A stretch of DNA of 64,000 nucleotides from NCBI RefSeq assembly GCF_001305595.1, contig NZ_CP012401.1, positions 1,747,001 to 1,811,000 of the forward strand. The letters run 5' to 3'. Made by a program: the position numbers and the translations under genes. The DNA is from Azospirillum thiophilum. Its GTDB lineage: Bacteria; Pseudomonadota; Alphaproteobacteria; Azospirillales; Azospirillaceae. This document shows, piece by piece, positions 47,207-56,026 of this stretch (its first letter is position 1; each line of letters starts with the position of its first letter). The notes under the pieces were generated by a model. It saw nothing but the letters and a program-made list of their open reading frames with translations, did no database searches and was not told the DNA's origin.

Positions 47207-48127
47207 ATGACCGACCCGTCCGCCGCCACCCCGCCGCCCCCGGCCTTTCCCAATCTCCGAATTGCGGCATTGGAGGGTGACGGCAACGCCTTCGCCCGGC
47301 TGACCTACCCGGCCTACCGCAGCTTCCTGGCGCCAGTCGGCATGGGCACCGTCGCGTTCGGCGCCTGGGTCGGCGACATCCCCGCCGGCCTGATCCTGGG
47401 ACGCCGGCAGGAGGGAGGAATGGCACTGCTGTCGGTATCGGTCGCTTCCGGCTGGCGGCGGTGCGGCGTCGGGGGGCGGCTGATGGAGGCGCTGGCAACT
47501 GCGGTTCCCGGCGGGGAGCGGCTGACCGCCACCTACTCCTCCCGTCTGCCGGCGCGGGCGGCATTCGAAGGGCTGTTGCGCCGGCAGGGCTGGGGCGAGC
47601 CGGTGCTGCAATCGATGCGGGCGGCCGGCACGCCGCGGGCGGTCCTGGACTGGGCGGAGGCACATTCTCCGGCGCTGCGGGTTTTGCGCGGCTACGGCTT
47701 GGCGCTTTGGCGAGACGCGACGCCGGACGACCGGGCGGAGGTGGAGCGGCTGATCGCAGCCGGGACCATTGATGCGGACTTCAGCCCCTTCGCGATGGCC
47801 GCGCAGTTCGAACATTGGCCCGACAACAGCTGGATGGTACGCCGGGACGGAGTCGTCGTGGGCTGGATGTTCGCGCGGCTGGAGCCCCCGGACACCGTCT
47901 GGTATCACGGCGCCGCGGTGCGCCGGGACATCGAGCATATCGGCCCGCTGCTGCTGATGTTCCATCGTGTCCATCAGGTCGCTGCCGAGCGGCTGGGCCC
48001 GGACAGCACATGGCGGATCGACAGTTTCCCGCGCACCCCCGCCATGCTTGCCTTCATGCGCCGCCGGATCGCGGCCTTCGCCAGCTTCGTCGACGAACTG
48101 TACCGGGTGGACCGGCCGCCGGGGTGA
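47207..48127 (+). CDS. GNAT family N-acetyltransferase, two GNAT-like halves; candidate RiPP acyltransferase
   Basis: 306 aa. The N-terminal half has acetyl-CoA motif A: LLSVSVASGWRRCGVGGRLM with R-R-C-G-V-G-G. The C-terminal half (LWRDATPDDRAEVERLIAAG onward) looks like a second GNAT fold with a degenerate motif A, followed by WRIDSFPRTPAMLAFM. It diverges from the tandem-NHLP precursor gene. GNAT enzymes beside NHLP or Nif11 precursors are known to fatty-acylate Lys or Orn side chains in selidamides, so that role is proposed here. ATG at 47207 is preferred over GTG at 47165. Confidence 0.75.
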   Translation: MTDPSAATPPPPAFPNLRIAALEGDGNAFARLTYPAYRSFLAPVGMGTVAFGAWVGDIPAGLILGRRQEGGMALLSVSVASGWRRCGVGGRLMEALATAVPGGERLTATYSSRLPARAAFEGLLRRQGWGEPVLQSMRAAGTPRAVLDWAEAHSPALRVLRGYGLALWRDATPDDRAEVERLIAAGTIDADFSPFAMAAQFEHWPDNSWMVRRDGVVVGWMFARLEPPDTVWYHGAAVRRDIEHIGPLLLMFHRVHQVAAERLGPDSTWRIDSFPRTPAMLAFMRRRIAAFASFVDELYRVDRPPG

Positions 48128-48309
48128 GGTCCCCCGCAGCCGGCATCCCGAAAGACGCAGCATATCGCGTTCGGGGAGCGCCGGAGGTGCCGCATCCTCC
48201 CTTGGTGGTGGCCGACGGTCACGTTCGAGCCGGACAGGAACAATCCTCTCTGAGACCCGTTCAGGTTCCGCTTGCCCGTTATGAAAGCTCCACCGGAAGG
48301 GAGAAGGCC

Positions 48310-48465
48310 ATGCTCGGCACGATTTTGCTCATCATCCTGATTCTGCTGCTTCTCGGTGCCGTCCCGGCCTGGCCGCACAGCCGCGGCTGGGGGTATGGTC
48401 CCAGCGGCATCCTCGGCGTGCTGCTGATCGTCATGATCGTGCTGCTGCTGATGGGGCGGATCTGA
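48310..48465 (+). CDS. DUF3309 family small membrane protein, 51 aa
   Basis: Two hydrophobic segments, MLGTILLIILILLLLGAVPA and GILGVLLIVMIVLLLMGRI, flank WPHSRGWGYGPS, which is the DUF3309 pattern. Function unknown. GGGAGAAGG precedes the ATG at 48310. A large hairpin begins 8 nt after the stop. The 182 nt before it hold nothing recognisable. Confidence 0.8.
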   Translation: MLGTILLIILILLLLGAVPAWPHSRGWGYGPSGILGVLLIVMIVLLLMGRI

Positions 48466-48472
48466 TCCGTCC

Positions 48473-48524
48473 GGCTGTTGGAGCATCATGCGTTCGCCCT
48501 GAGGCGCGCGATGCTCCAACAGCC
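48473..48524. repeat. 52-nt near-perfect hairpin (15-bp outer stem)
   Basis: GGCTGTTGGAGCATC (48473-48487) and GATGCTCCAACAGCC (48510-48524) are perfect inverted repeats. The 22-nt spacer itself folds further (GCG/CGC and GCC/GGC around CTGA). No T-tract follows on either strand, so it is unlike an ordinary terminator. It lies between the DUF3309 gene and a convergent membrane-protein gene. Confidence 0.85.
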
Positions 48525-48577
48525 TGGTTCCGCGACCGTATCCGTGCCCCCTGATCGGGCGCCCCGGCCCTGTGCGG

Positions 48578-48814
48578 TCAGCTTTGGCGGTCGCGCATTC
48601 GGCGAGGCCGGCGGAGCGCGAACATCAGCCATCCGACCGGCCCCAGCATCAGCACCATCACCAGCCAGCCGGCGCGCGGTCCGAAGGGGCAACGCGATCC
48701 CGCCGGCGGACGCCAGCCTCCGCCACGTCGCGACAGCGCCACATGCAGCAGCGGCAACCCATAGAAGGCGAACAGGATCAGCCAGGGAAGGGCGTCGGAA
48801 AGTTGGGCGTTCAT
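48578..48814 (-). CDS. Small membrane protein, 78 aa
   Basis: Two transmembrane segments (residues 9-27, WLILFAFYGLPLLHVALS; residues 49-67, GWLVMVLMLGPVGWLMFAL) with a basic, Pro/Gly-rich loop and a basic C-terminus. It vaguely resembles the PLDc_N membrane hairpin, but the match is too weak to name. A longer overlapping frame on this strand (48486-48902) reads as low-quality sequence and is not preferred. Confidence 0.6.
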   Translation of the reverse strand: MNAQLSDALPWLILFAFYGLPLLHVALSRRGGGWRPPAGSRCPFGPRAGWLVMVLMLGPVGWLMFALRRPRRMRDRQS

Positions 48815-48975
48815 CGGCCCAGCTTAGCATCCTTTCGCCGATTCTTGCGACCGAACGCCGCATCGCAGGGTGCGCGTGTGCGGTCTCCATTGCGCTGCAC
48901 ACGGGGGCAACGAGATTGAAGGCCGCGCCGGTCTTCGACTAAGGTCTTTGGCGAGATCGTCCGAGGGGCCTGGTC

Positions 48976-49455
48976 ATGGCACTGGAAATCGAGCGGCGCT
49001 TCCTGGTCCGCAAGGATGTCCGGCATCTCTGCCGGGACGGTGTCCGAATTCTGCAGGGATACCTGCCGTCCGACGGCGCCTGCACGGTCCGCGTCCGGAT
49101 CGCGGAAGGCGGTGCCACCCTGACCATCAAATCGTCCAAGCGCGGCGCCTGCCGCGACGAGGTGGAACATCCTCTGCCGCTCGACTTCGCACGGCAGCTC
49201 CTGCGCCATCGCTGCACGGGGCGGGTGATCGAGAAGACGCGATACCGCCATTGCCAGGACGGGCTGTGCTGGGAAATCGACGTCTTTCATGGCGAGAATG
49301 CCGGTCTGGTGATCGCCGAAGTCGAACTGGACGACCCCGACCAGACCGTACCATTGCCCGACTGGATCGGCGCCGAGGTCACCACGCTTCGCGCCTACGG
49401 CAACTCCGCCCTGTCCCGCGCACCCATTCGGCGCTGGCCGGCCGAGGCGGCTTAA
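48976..49455 (+). CDS. CYTH domain protein (triphosphate tunnel metalloenzyme-like)
   Basis: 159 aa. The diagnostic EIERRFLV sits at residues 4-11, followed by basic and acidic strands of the tunnel: VRVRIAEGGATLTIKSSKRG, VIEKTRYRHCQDG, WEIDVFHGENAGLVIAEVEL. Members hydrolyse inorganic triphosphate, thiamine triphosphate or related compounds, or make cAMP; bacterial short forms are mostly triphosphatases. Monocistronic, converging on the chemoreceptor gene. Confidence 0.88.
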   Translation: MALEIERRFLVRKDVRHLCRDGVRILQGYLPSDGACTVRVRIAEGGATLTIKSSKRGACRDEVEHPLPLDFARQLLRHRCTGRVIEKTRYRHCQDGLCWEIDVFHGENAGLVIAEVELDDPDQTVPLPDWIGAEVTTLRAYGNSALSRAPIRRWPAEAA

Positions 49456-49498
49456 GGCGTCTTGCCGCCAGCGCCGGCCAGCGCCCGTATGACTCCCG

Positions 49499-51904
49499 CT
49501 ACGCCGTCCGTACCTTGTTGAGGAAGCCCTGCACCTCGCCGCGCAGGCGGTCGGCCTGGGCGGTCAGCGTGCGGCTGGCATCCAGGACGGCGTCGGCGGC
49601 GCCGCCGGTCTTGGTCGCTGCGGTGGTCACCTCGGCGATGTTGCGCATCACCTGCTGGGTGCCCTCGGCCGCCTGCTGGACGTTCTGGGCGATCTCGCGG
49701 GTCGCGCTGCCCTGCTGCTCCATCTCCTGGGCGATCTCGGTGACGGTGCCGCTGATGGCGGTCACCGCGTCGGAGATGGTGCGGATCGCCTCCACGGCGC
49801 TGGTGGTGGCCGTCTGCATCTCGGCGACCTGGGCGGAGATCTCCTCGGTCGCCTTGGCGGTCTGGCCTGCGAGATTCTTCACCTCGGTCGCCACCACGGC
49901 GAAGCCCTTGCCGGCCTCGCCGGCACGGGCGGCCTCGATGGTGGCATTGAGCGCCAGCAAGTTGGTCTGCTCGGCGATCTCGCCGATCAGCCCGACGACC
50001 TGACCGATCCGCTCGGCGGCGAGCGACAGCCCCTCGACGATGCCGTTGGTCTGCACCGCCTTGTCCGCGGCACCGGACGCGGTGGCCGAACTGGCGTTGA
50101 GCTGGCGCGAGATCTCGGCGATGGAGGCCGAAAGCTCCTCCGCGGCGGCGGCGACGGTCTGCACATTGGCGGTCGCCTGCTGCGAGGCGGTGGCGACGGC
50201 AGTCGACTTCGCGGTCGTCAACGCCGCGTCCGACGACATCTCCTGTGCGTCGCGGCCCAGCGAATTGGCCGAGTCGGTCAGCGACAGGACCACGCCCGAC
50301 ACCGCCTGTTCGAAGCCGTTGGCGAACTCGTTCATGGTGCGGCGGCGGTCGGCATCGATCTGCACGCGCATCTCCTCGCGCTCGCGCTCCATCCGGCGCA
50401 TCTCCAGGGCGTTGTCCTTGAAGATGGTCATGGCGTCGGCCATGTTGCGCAGCTCGTCCTTGCGGTCGCCGCCGGGAATGTCGATCGACAGGTCGCCTTC
50501 GGCCAGCCGGCCCATCGCGCCGGTCATCGCATGCAACGGGTGGGTGATGGCACGGTCGATGATCCAGGCCATCAGTGCGCCCAGGACCAGCGCCACCGCG
50601 GCGCCGACGGCGATCACCATGCCGGCGCTGGCGCGGCCGGCCTCGCGATCCTCGCGCTGTAGGGTCACCAGCCGGCCAACCTGCCCGCTGACCGTGGCGG
50701 AGGCCTGGGCCATGGCGAGCGATGCCTCGTGCTGCTTGGCGATGGCCGCCGAGAGCGCTGCGAATTCGGAGTCGAAAGCGTGGGCGGCGTCGGTGATGGC
50801 GGCGATCAGCGCGCGGCCTTCCTGGTCGACCAGGACGGCACCGGCCTTGCCGGCGAGGTCCAGCATGTCCTTGACCGCGGCGGTCACCGCAGTCTTGGAC
50901 TCCGCCGCGTCGGTCAGCAGGAAGTCGCGCTGGCCGAGCATCGCCGCCTGTGCGCCCTGGACCAGCCGCATCGCCAGTCCGCGCAGCATCACCGCCTCGT
51001 TCACCTCGCTCTGGGCGTATTTGGACGCCTCGCGCAGCGCCTCGGTCACCATGGCCTGGTTCTGCTGAAGCTCCATCGCGCGCTCCTGCACGCCGCGCGC
51101 GGCCTCGTCCAGGCCGGCGGCGACGCCGGCACCGGCCAGGGCTGCCGCTCCCCTGCTTTGCAGCGCCTGGACGGTGTCGCGGTAGGCGCGGGTGTCGTCG
51201 GCGATGCGCGCCGCCAACTCCTCGTCATTGGTGCCGACCAGATCCTTGGCGACGGTGGCGGTGGTCTGCACCAGCTCGTCGAGATCCGCCACGATCCGAC
51301 CGGCCAGCGACTCCTCGCCGCTGCGGCTCAGCTCGCTCTGCTGGCGGCGAACCTCCAGCACCCGTTCGATCATGCGGTTGGCGCGTTCGGCCGTGTCCAT
51401 GCTGTGGCGAAGCTCGGCGTCGGCATCGCGCTGGCTGGTCATGTTCAGGTCATAGCGTTCCGACTGCTGCTTGCCGATCTTCTCCGCGATCTCGCGCAAC
51501 GCGCGGGCGCGCGTCTCCATGCTGGCGGTGCGGGCATGTGCCTCACCGTCCTGGGCGACGAAATTGGTGAATGCGGCGCGATAGCCGTCGATGCCCGACC
51601 GCACCTCGTCCAGCAGGCGCCGTCCCTCGCCGTCCGTCAGGGCGGCCCGGGTGGCCAGCGCCTCCGCCTGCAGGGCGTCCAGCATGCCGGGGACATTGGC
51701 CGCGGCCTTGGCGTCGCGTTCAGTGACGAAGCGCGCCTCCTCCAGCCGGACGGATTTCAGCCGGGCATCGAGGTCGGCGGTATGGGCGGCCAGGTCGACG
51801 CGTTCGGCGTAGGTGCTCAGGCTGCTCCAGCCGACGAACGCCACGGCAACGGTCAGAAGCAGCACGGTGGCGAAACCGAGCGCAATCCGTGTTCCGATCG
51901 TCAT
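49499..51904 (-). CDS. Methyl-accepting chemotaxis protein
   Basis: Transmembrane chemoreceptor, 801 aa. TM1 at residues 6-27 ([18 protein letters not shown]), a long helical periplasmic region of about 400 residues suggesting a helical-bimodular-type sensor, TM2 near residues 426-447 ([20 protein letters not shown]), HAMP ([20 protein letters not shown]), then the signalling domain with hairpin tip [26 protein letters not shown] precedes the ATG at 51904. No che genes are in the window. The ligand is unknown. Confidence 0.93.
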   Translation of the reverse strand: MTIGTRIALGFATVLLLTVAVAFVGWSSLSTYAERVDLAAHTADLDARLKSVRLEEARFVTERDAKAAANVPGMLDALQAEALATRAALTDGEGRRLLDEVRSGIDGYRAAFTNFVAQDGEAHARTASMETRARALREIAEKIGKQQSERYDLNMTSQRDADAELRHSMDTAERANRMIERVLEVRRQQSELSRSGEESLAGRIVADLDELVQTTATVAKDLVGTNDEELAARIADDTRAYRDTVQALQSRGAAALAGAGVAAGLDEAARGVQERAMELQQNQAMVTEALREASKYAQSEVNEAVMLRGLAMRLVQGAQAAMLGQRDFLLTDAAESKTAVTAAVKDMLDLAGKAGAVLVDQEGRALIAAITDAAHAFDSEFAALSAAIAKQHEASLAMAQASATVSGQVGRLVTLQREDREAGRASAGMVIAVGAAVALVLGALMAWIIDRAITHPLHAMTGAMGRLAEGDLSIDIPGGDRKDELRNMADAMTIFKDNALEMRRMEREREEMRVQIDADRRRTMNEFANGFEQAVSGVVLSLTDSANSLGRDAQEMSSDAALTTAKSTAVATASQQATANVQTVAAAAEELSASIAEISRQLNASSATASGAADKAVQTNGIVEGLSLAAERIGQVVGLIGEIAEQTNLLALNATIEAARAGEAGKGFAVVATEVKNLAGQTAKATEEISAQVAEMQTATTSAVEAIRTISDAVTAISGTVTEIAQEMEQQGSATREIAQNVQQAAEGTQQVMRNIAEVTTAATKTGGAADAVLDASRTLTAQADRLRGEVQGFLNKVRTA

Positions 51905-52027
51905 GGATGGTGGACTCCCCGATGGCGTCTGCCTCTGCGGGCGACGCTCCTCCCCTGAATCATGGATTCGATTGAACCACATCGCGGTTAACGACCGGTT
52001 TGATTCAGGTCAGGAAATCGCCTTATT

Positions 52028-53230
52028 TCAGAAGCGATCCGGCATCCAGGCTGGTGCGCTGCAAAATATGCGGTGCAGGCGGTCGATCATCTTTTCTTCA
52101 CCATGAAGCATTCCTGCCCGCCACAGCGCGCGAGCGCTTGCATGTCCGGTGAACAAACTGGCGAAGGCGTCGATGCCCATCTGTACCGGGGAGCCGGTAA
52201 CTTGCGCGAGTTTGGAGATTTTTGCTTCGGAGGAAGCAACCTCAAGGTGAATTAATCCGCAATTATTGGAAATCAAAGGATCTTTCAGCTCGAAACCGGC
52301 GGATTCCTCCAGCCCTGGCGGGTAACCCCGCGCTTCCAGTGCCCGGACGACGTCCAACGGGCGTACCAGCCAGTCCTCCCGCGTGTCCAGCGTCACCCCG
52401 TCTCCTGCCATGAGGGCGAGCGGGTCGTCGGGACCGCCCGGCCAAACGACCCGGTCGACCTGGGCCCGATAGCCGCCCAGCAGGACCAGCGCCGGCCGCA
52501 TTGCCTCGCCGGCCGGCAGGCAGACGTCGGCGACGGTCAACCGCCGGTCCTTCGGCGGCAGGACGGCGATATAGCCGGCGGCGTTGCGATAGAGGTCGGC
52601 CGGCTCGCCATCCGGACAGAGGGCGAGCGTCCACAGGGCTTCGGTCCGCTCCGGCAGGCCGTTGCCGTCGGCCAGCAGGGGACGGCGCAGCGCGGCGAGC
52701 GGCACGGCGTCGAGTGGATCGGCCGGCCACAGCGGCGCCGTCCCTGCCATGCCCACCTGCAGGGCGAAGGCGGCGGGTGGAGCGCTCCATTGGCAGGTGA
52801 CGCCGCCACGGCCATAGCCGAGCCGGCGATAGAAGGGCAGGGTGGCGGGGCAGAGGACCGACAGCACCGCCCCCGCCGCACGCCCTTCCATCAGCAACGC
52901 CCGCATCAGCGCACTGCCATGGCCAGCCCCGCGCAAGGCGGGATCAACCGCGACCATGGCGACCGCCTGCACCGGGACCGGCCGTCCGCCGAACCATTGG
53001 TCCATCATCCAGTGGGCGGCGCAGGCGACGACGCTGGAGCGGCCTCCCCGGGAAAGGCGCAGCCGCCGGATGCCGTCGATGCCGAACAGCGCCGCGTAGC
53101 GGTCGAACAGGTCGCGCGACAGCCCGAATCCCATCCGCGCCAGCCGGGCGATGTCGTCCAACTCGTCGGGATGGGCCGGGCCGTAGTCCTGGGGGAACGG
53201 ATCAGTCTGCTCGTTCGGGAAATCAGCCAT
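52028..53230 (-). CDS. Eis-like GNAT acetyltransferase with SCP2-like C-terminus
   Basis: 400 aa. GNAT motif A is AVDPALRGAGHGSALMRALL (residues 100-120), with VLCPATLPFYRRLGYGRGG after it. The middle is a second degenerate GNAT region and the C-terminal about 100 residues (ISKLAQVTGSPVQMGIDAFA) look sterol-carrier-like, the Eis architecture. Eis proteins acetylate amines, including aminoglycosides in mycobacteria; the substrate here is unknown. ATG at 53230 overlaps the queG stop by 8 nt, tying it to the queuosine operon. Confidence 0.8.
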   Translation of the reverse strand: MADFPNEQTDPFPQDYGPAHPDELDDIARLARMGFGLSRDLFDRYAALFGIDGIRRLRLSRGGRSSVVACAAHWMMDQWFGGRPVPVQAVAMVAVDPALRGAGHGSALMRALLMEGRAAGAVLSVLCPATLPFYRRLGYGRGGVTCQWSAPPAAFALQVGMAGTAPLWPADPLDAVPLAALRRPLLADGNGLPERTEALWTLALCPDGEPADLYRNAAGYIAVLPPKDRRLTVADVCLPAGEAMRPALVLLGGYRAQVDRVVWPGGPDDPLALMAGDGVTLDTREDWLVRPLDVVRALEARGYPPGLEESAGFELKDPLISNNCGLIHLEVASSEAKISKLAQVTGSPVQMGIDAFASLFTGHASARALWRAGMLHGEEKMIDRLHRIFCSAPAWMPDRF

Positions 53231-54305
53231 CCGCCGCCTCCGATTCGTCGAGCCGGGCCAGCCGGGCCGCTGCCCAGCCGGCCGCTTCGCGCACCACGTC
53301 GCTGGCATCGAGCCGAAGCGTCTCGGCGACCGGGCGCAGGCGGACGTCGCCGCTGTTGCCGATGGCGACCAGGACGTTGCGGACGAAGCGGTCGCGGCCG
53401 ATGCGCTTGATCGGGGAGCCGCTGAAGACCTGACGGAAGCCGGCATCGTCCAGTTGGGCGAGGTCGGCCAGCCGCGGCGCCGTCAGCTCGGCGCGCGGCA
53501 GGAAGGCCGGCTCGGTCGTCGCGCGGGCGAACTTGTTCCAGGGGCAGGCGGCCAGGCAATCGTCGCAGCCATAGATGCGGTTGCCCATCAGCGGCTTGAG
53601 CTCGTCAGGGATCGGCCCCTTGTGCTCGATGGTCAGGTAGCTGATGCAGCGCCGGGCGTCGAGCTGGTAGGGCGCCGGGAAGGCGGCGGTCGGGCAGGCG
53701 ACCTGACAGCGGTCGCAGGAGCCGCAGCGGTCGTGCCCCGGCGGATCGGGCGGCAGCTCCAGCGTCGTGTAGATCTCGCCCAGGAACAGCCAGGAGCCAT
53801 GGTCGCGCGACACCAGATTGGTGTGCTTGCCCTGCCAGCCCAGCCCGGCCTGCGCCGCCAGCGGTTTTTCCATCACCGGGGCGGTGTCGACGAACACCTT
53901 CACCCCCGCCTTGGCCCCATGGGCCTTACTGCTGGCCAGCCATTGGGCCAGCATCTTCAGCCGTCCCTTGATCAGGTCGTGATAGTCGCGGTTGCGGGCA
54001 TAGACGGAGACGATGCCGCGGTCGGGATGCTCCAGCAACCGGCGCGGGTCCTCATGGGGGGCGTAGCTGGTGCCGAGCGCGATGACGGTGCGCGCCTCCT
54101 CCCACAGGGCTTGCGGATGGCTGCGCTGGTCGCTGCGCTCGGCCATCCAGCCCATGTCGCCGTGCCGCCCCTCGGCGATGAAACGGGCGAGGCGCTCGCG
54201 GGCCTCCGGCCCCAGGGCGGCGGGGGCGAAGCCCACCGCGTCGAATCCGGCTGCCAGCGCCCGGTTGCGGATGGCGTCGCGCAGCCGCGCCGGGGCGATG
54301 GCCAT
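53223..54305 (-). CDS. queG: Epoxyqueuosine reductase
   Basis: Last step of queuosine synthesis, a B12- and Fe-S-dependent reduction of epoxyqueuosine in tRNA. 360 aa from ATG 54305: N-terminal cobalamin-binding part with VFVDTAPVMEKPLAAQAGLG, two [4Fe-4S] motifs CGSCDRCQVACP and YGCDDCLAACPWNKF, then HEAT-like repeats. A GTG at 54368, overlapping queF by 14 nt, would add 21 Ala/Pro-rich residues and cannot be excluded. Fourth gene of the queA-led operon. Confidence 0.93.
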   Translation of the reverse strand: MAIAPARLRDAIRNRALAAGFDAVGFAPAALGPEARERLARFIAEGRHGDMGWMAERSDQRSHPQALWEEARTVIALGTSYAPHEDPRRLLEHPDRGIVSVYARNRDYHDLIKGRLKMLAQWLASSKAHGAKAGVKVFVDTAPVMEKPLAAQAGLGWQGKHTNLVSRDHGSWLFLGEIYTTLELPPDPPGHDRCGSCDRCQVACPTAAFPAPYQLDARRCISYLTIEHKGPIPDELKPLMGNRIYGCDDCLAACPWNKFARATTEPAFLPRAELTAPRLADLAQLDDAGFRQVFSGSPIKRIGRDRFVRNVLVAIGNSGDVRLRPVAETLRLDASDVVREAAGWAAARLARLDESEAADG

Positions 54306-54354
54306 GGCTGCGGCCGGGGCCGCGGCCGGGCCTGCGGAAAATGGGATGGTGGGC

Positions 54355-54819
54355 TTAGCCGCGGCCACGGTAGGTCGGGACGTCCTGCGACGGGATCCAG
54401 ACGCCCTTCGGCGGCTCGCCGGTCTGGAAGAAGACGTCGATCGGGATGCCGCCGCGCGGATACCAGTAACCGCCGATGCGCAGCCAGACCGGCGCGAGCT
54501 CGTCCACCAGCCGCTTGCCGATGCCGACCGTGCAGGCCTCGTGGAAGGCGCCGTGGTTGCGGAAGCTGGTCAGGTACAGCTTCAGCGACTTCGACTCGAC
54601 CAGCCAGTCGCCGGGCACATAGTCGATGACCAGATGGGCGAAGTCCGGCTGGCCGGTGATCGGGCAGAGCGAGGTGAATTCCGGCGCTGTGAAGCGCACG
54701 CAATAAGGATCGCCGGGGTTGGGGTTGGGCACCCGCTCCAGCACCGCCTCTTCCGGCGTCCTGGGCTGGACGGTGGCGCCGCCCAGCTGGGTCAGGTTGG
54801 CGTAGATGTTCTCACTCAT
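54355..54819 (-). CDS. queF: NADPH-dependent 7-cyano-7-deazaguanine reductase
   Basis: Reduces preQ0 to preQ1. 154 aa, the short (YkvM-type) form. Catalytic Cys in [16 protein letters not shown] (near residue 52) and the QueF NADPH motif [20 protein letters not shown] are intact. It overlaps the tgt stop by 8 nt, so it is translated from the same operon. preQ0-forming genes (folE, queD, queE, queC) are not in this window. Confidence 0.95.
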   Translation of the reverse strand: MSENIYANLTQLGGATVQPRTPEEAVLERVPNPNPGDPYCVRFTAPEFTSLCPITGQPDFAHLVIDYVPGDWLVESKSLKLYLTSFRNHGAFHEACTVGIGKRLVDELAPVWLRIGGYWYPRGGIPIDVFFQTGEPPKGVWIPSQDVPTYRGRG

Positions 54820-56026
54820 CGGTCTTGTCCTCTTCCACCCGGTCCTTCTTCGGCGGGCGGCCCTGTTTCGGCGGCTTGCCGGGCTTGGCGATGGGGTCCA
54901 ACGTCGCCTCGACGTCGCCTTCGGTCAGGCGGGCTTCCATGGTGCCGGCGACCTCCTCGAAATTGCCGTCCGCGATCGCCTGCCGCATCGTCCGCATCAA
55001 ATCCTGATAGTAATGCAGGTTGTGCCAGGTCAGCAGCATCGGCCCCAGCATCTCGTCGGCCTTGAACAGATGATGCAGATAGCCCCGGCCATAGCTGCGG
55101 CAAGTCGGGCAGCCGCAGTCGGCGTCGAGCGGGCGCTCGTCATGGGCATGGCGGGCGTTGCGGATGTTGATGGTGCCGCGGCGGACGAAGGCCTGTCCGG
55201 TGCGGCCCGAGCGGGTCGGCATCACGCAGTCGAACATGTCGACGCCGCGCCGCACCGCGCCGATCAGGTCGCTCGGCCGGCCGACGCCCATCAGGTAGCG
55301 CGGGCGGTCCTTGACCATCAGCGGCTCGGTAAAGTCCAGGACCCGGAACATCGTCTCCTGCCCTTCGCCGACCGCCAGCCCGCCGATGGCGTAGCCGTCG
55401 AAGCCGATGTCGGTCAGGGCGGCCACGCTCTCCGCCCGCTGCTCCGGATAGATGCCGCCCTGGACGATGCCGAACAGGCCATAGCCGGGCCGCTCGACGA
55501 AGGCGTCCTTGCTGCGCCGGGCCCAGCGCATCGACAGGCGCATGGAGGATTCGGCCTGCGCCTCGGTCGCCGGGAAGGGCGTGCACTCGTCCAGGCACAT
55601 GGTGACGTTGCTGTCCAGCATGTGCTGGATCTGGATGGAGCGCTCCGGCGTCAGGTGGTGGCGGCTGCCGTCCAGGTGGGATTTGAAGGTGACGCCCTCC
55701 TCCGACATGGTGCGCAGGTCGGACAGGCTCATCACCTGGAAGCCGCCGCTGTCGGTCAGGATCGGCTTGTCCCAGTTCATGAAGCGGTGCAGCCCGCCCA
55801 GCTGTGCCACCCGCTCCGCCGTCGGCCGCAGCATCAGGTGGTAGGTGTTGCCCAGCAGGATTTCCGCGCCGGTCGAGGCCACCGCGTCGGTTGTCATCGC
55901 CTTCACCGTCGCCGCGGTGCCGACCGGCATGAAGGCCGGCGTCTCGATGGTGCCGTGGGCGGTGGTCACGCGTCCGCGCCGCGCCCGCCCGTCGGTCGCC
56001 AGAAGGTCAAAGCCGATGCCGGTCAT
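54812..56026 (-). CDS. tgt: Queuine/preQ1 tRNA-ribosyltransferase
   Basis: Exchanges G34 for preQ1 in tRNAs with GUN anticodons, such as the tRNA-Asp(GTC) in this window. 404 aa TIM barrel; [13 protein letters not shown] contains a catalytic Asp, [20 protein letters not shown] another conserved block, and the zinc site is C-x-C-x2-C with a distant His ([17 protein letters not shown]). The C-terminal 20 residues are Lys-rich. It overlaps queA by 4 nt. Confidence 0.95.
   Translation of the reverse strand: MTGIGFDLLATDGRARRGRVTTAHGTIETPAFMPVGTAATVKAMTTDAVASTGAEILLGNTYHLMLRPTAERVAQLGGLHRFMNWDKPILTDSGGFQVMSLSDLRTMSEEGVTFKSHLDGSRHHLTPERSIQIQHMLDSNVTMCLDECTPFPATEAQAESSMRLSMRWARRSKDAFVERPGYGLFGIVQGGIYPEQRAESVAALTDIGFDGYAIGGLAVGEGQETMFRVLDFTEPLMVKDRPRYLMGVGRPSDLIGAVRRGVDMFDCVMPTRSGRTGQAFVRRGTINIRNARHAHDERPLDADCGCPTCRSYGRGYLHHLFKADEMLGPMLLTWHNLHYYQDLMRTMRQAIADGNFEEVAGTMEARLTEGDVEATLDPIAKPGKPPKQGRPPKKDRVEEDKTDE

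Noticed and set aside
48486..48902. 138-aa minus-strand frame overlapping the 78-aa membrane protein
   Set aside because: The overlapping 78-aa frame has two clean membrane helices. The longer one starts inside a low-quality region and reads into the large hairpin.
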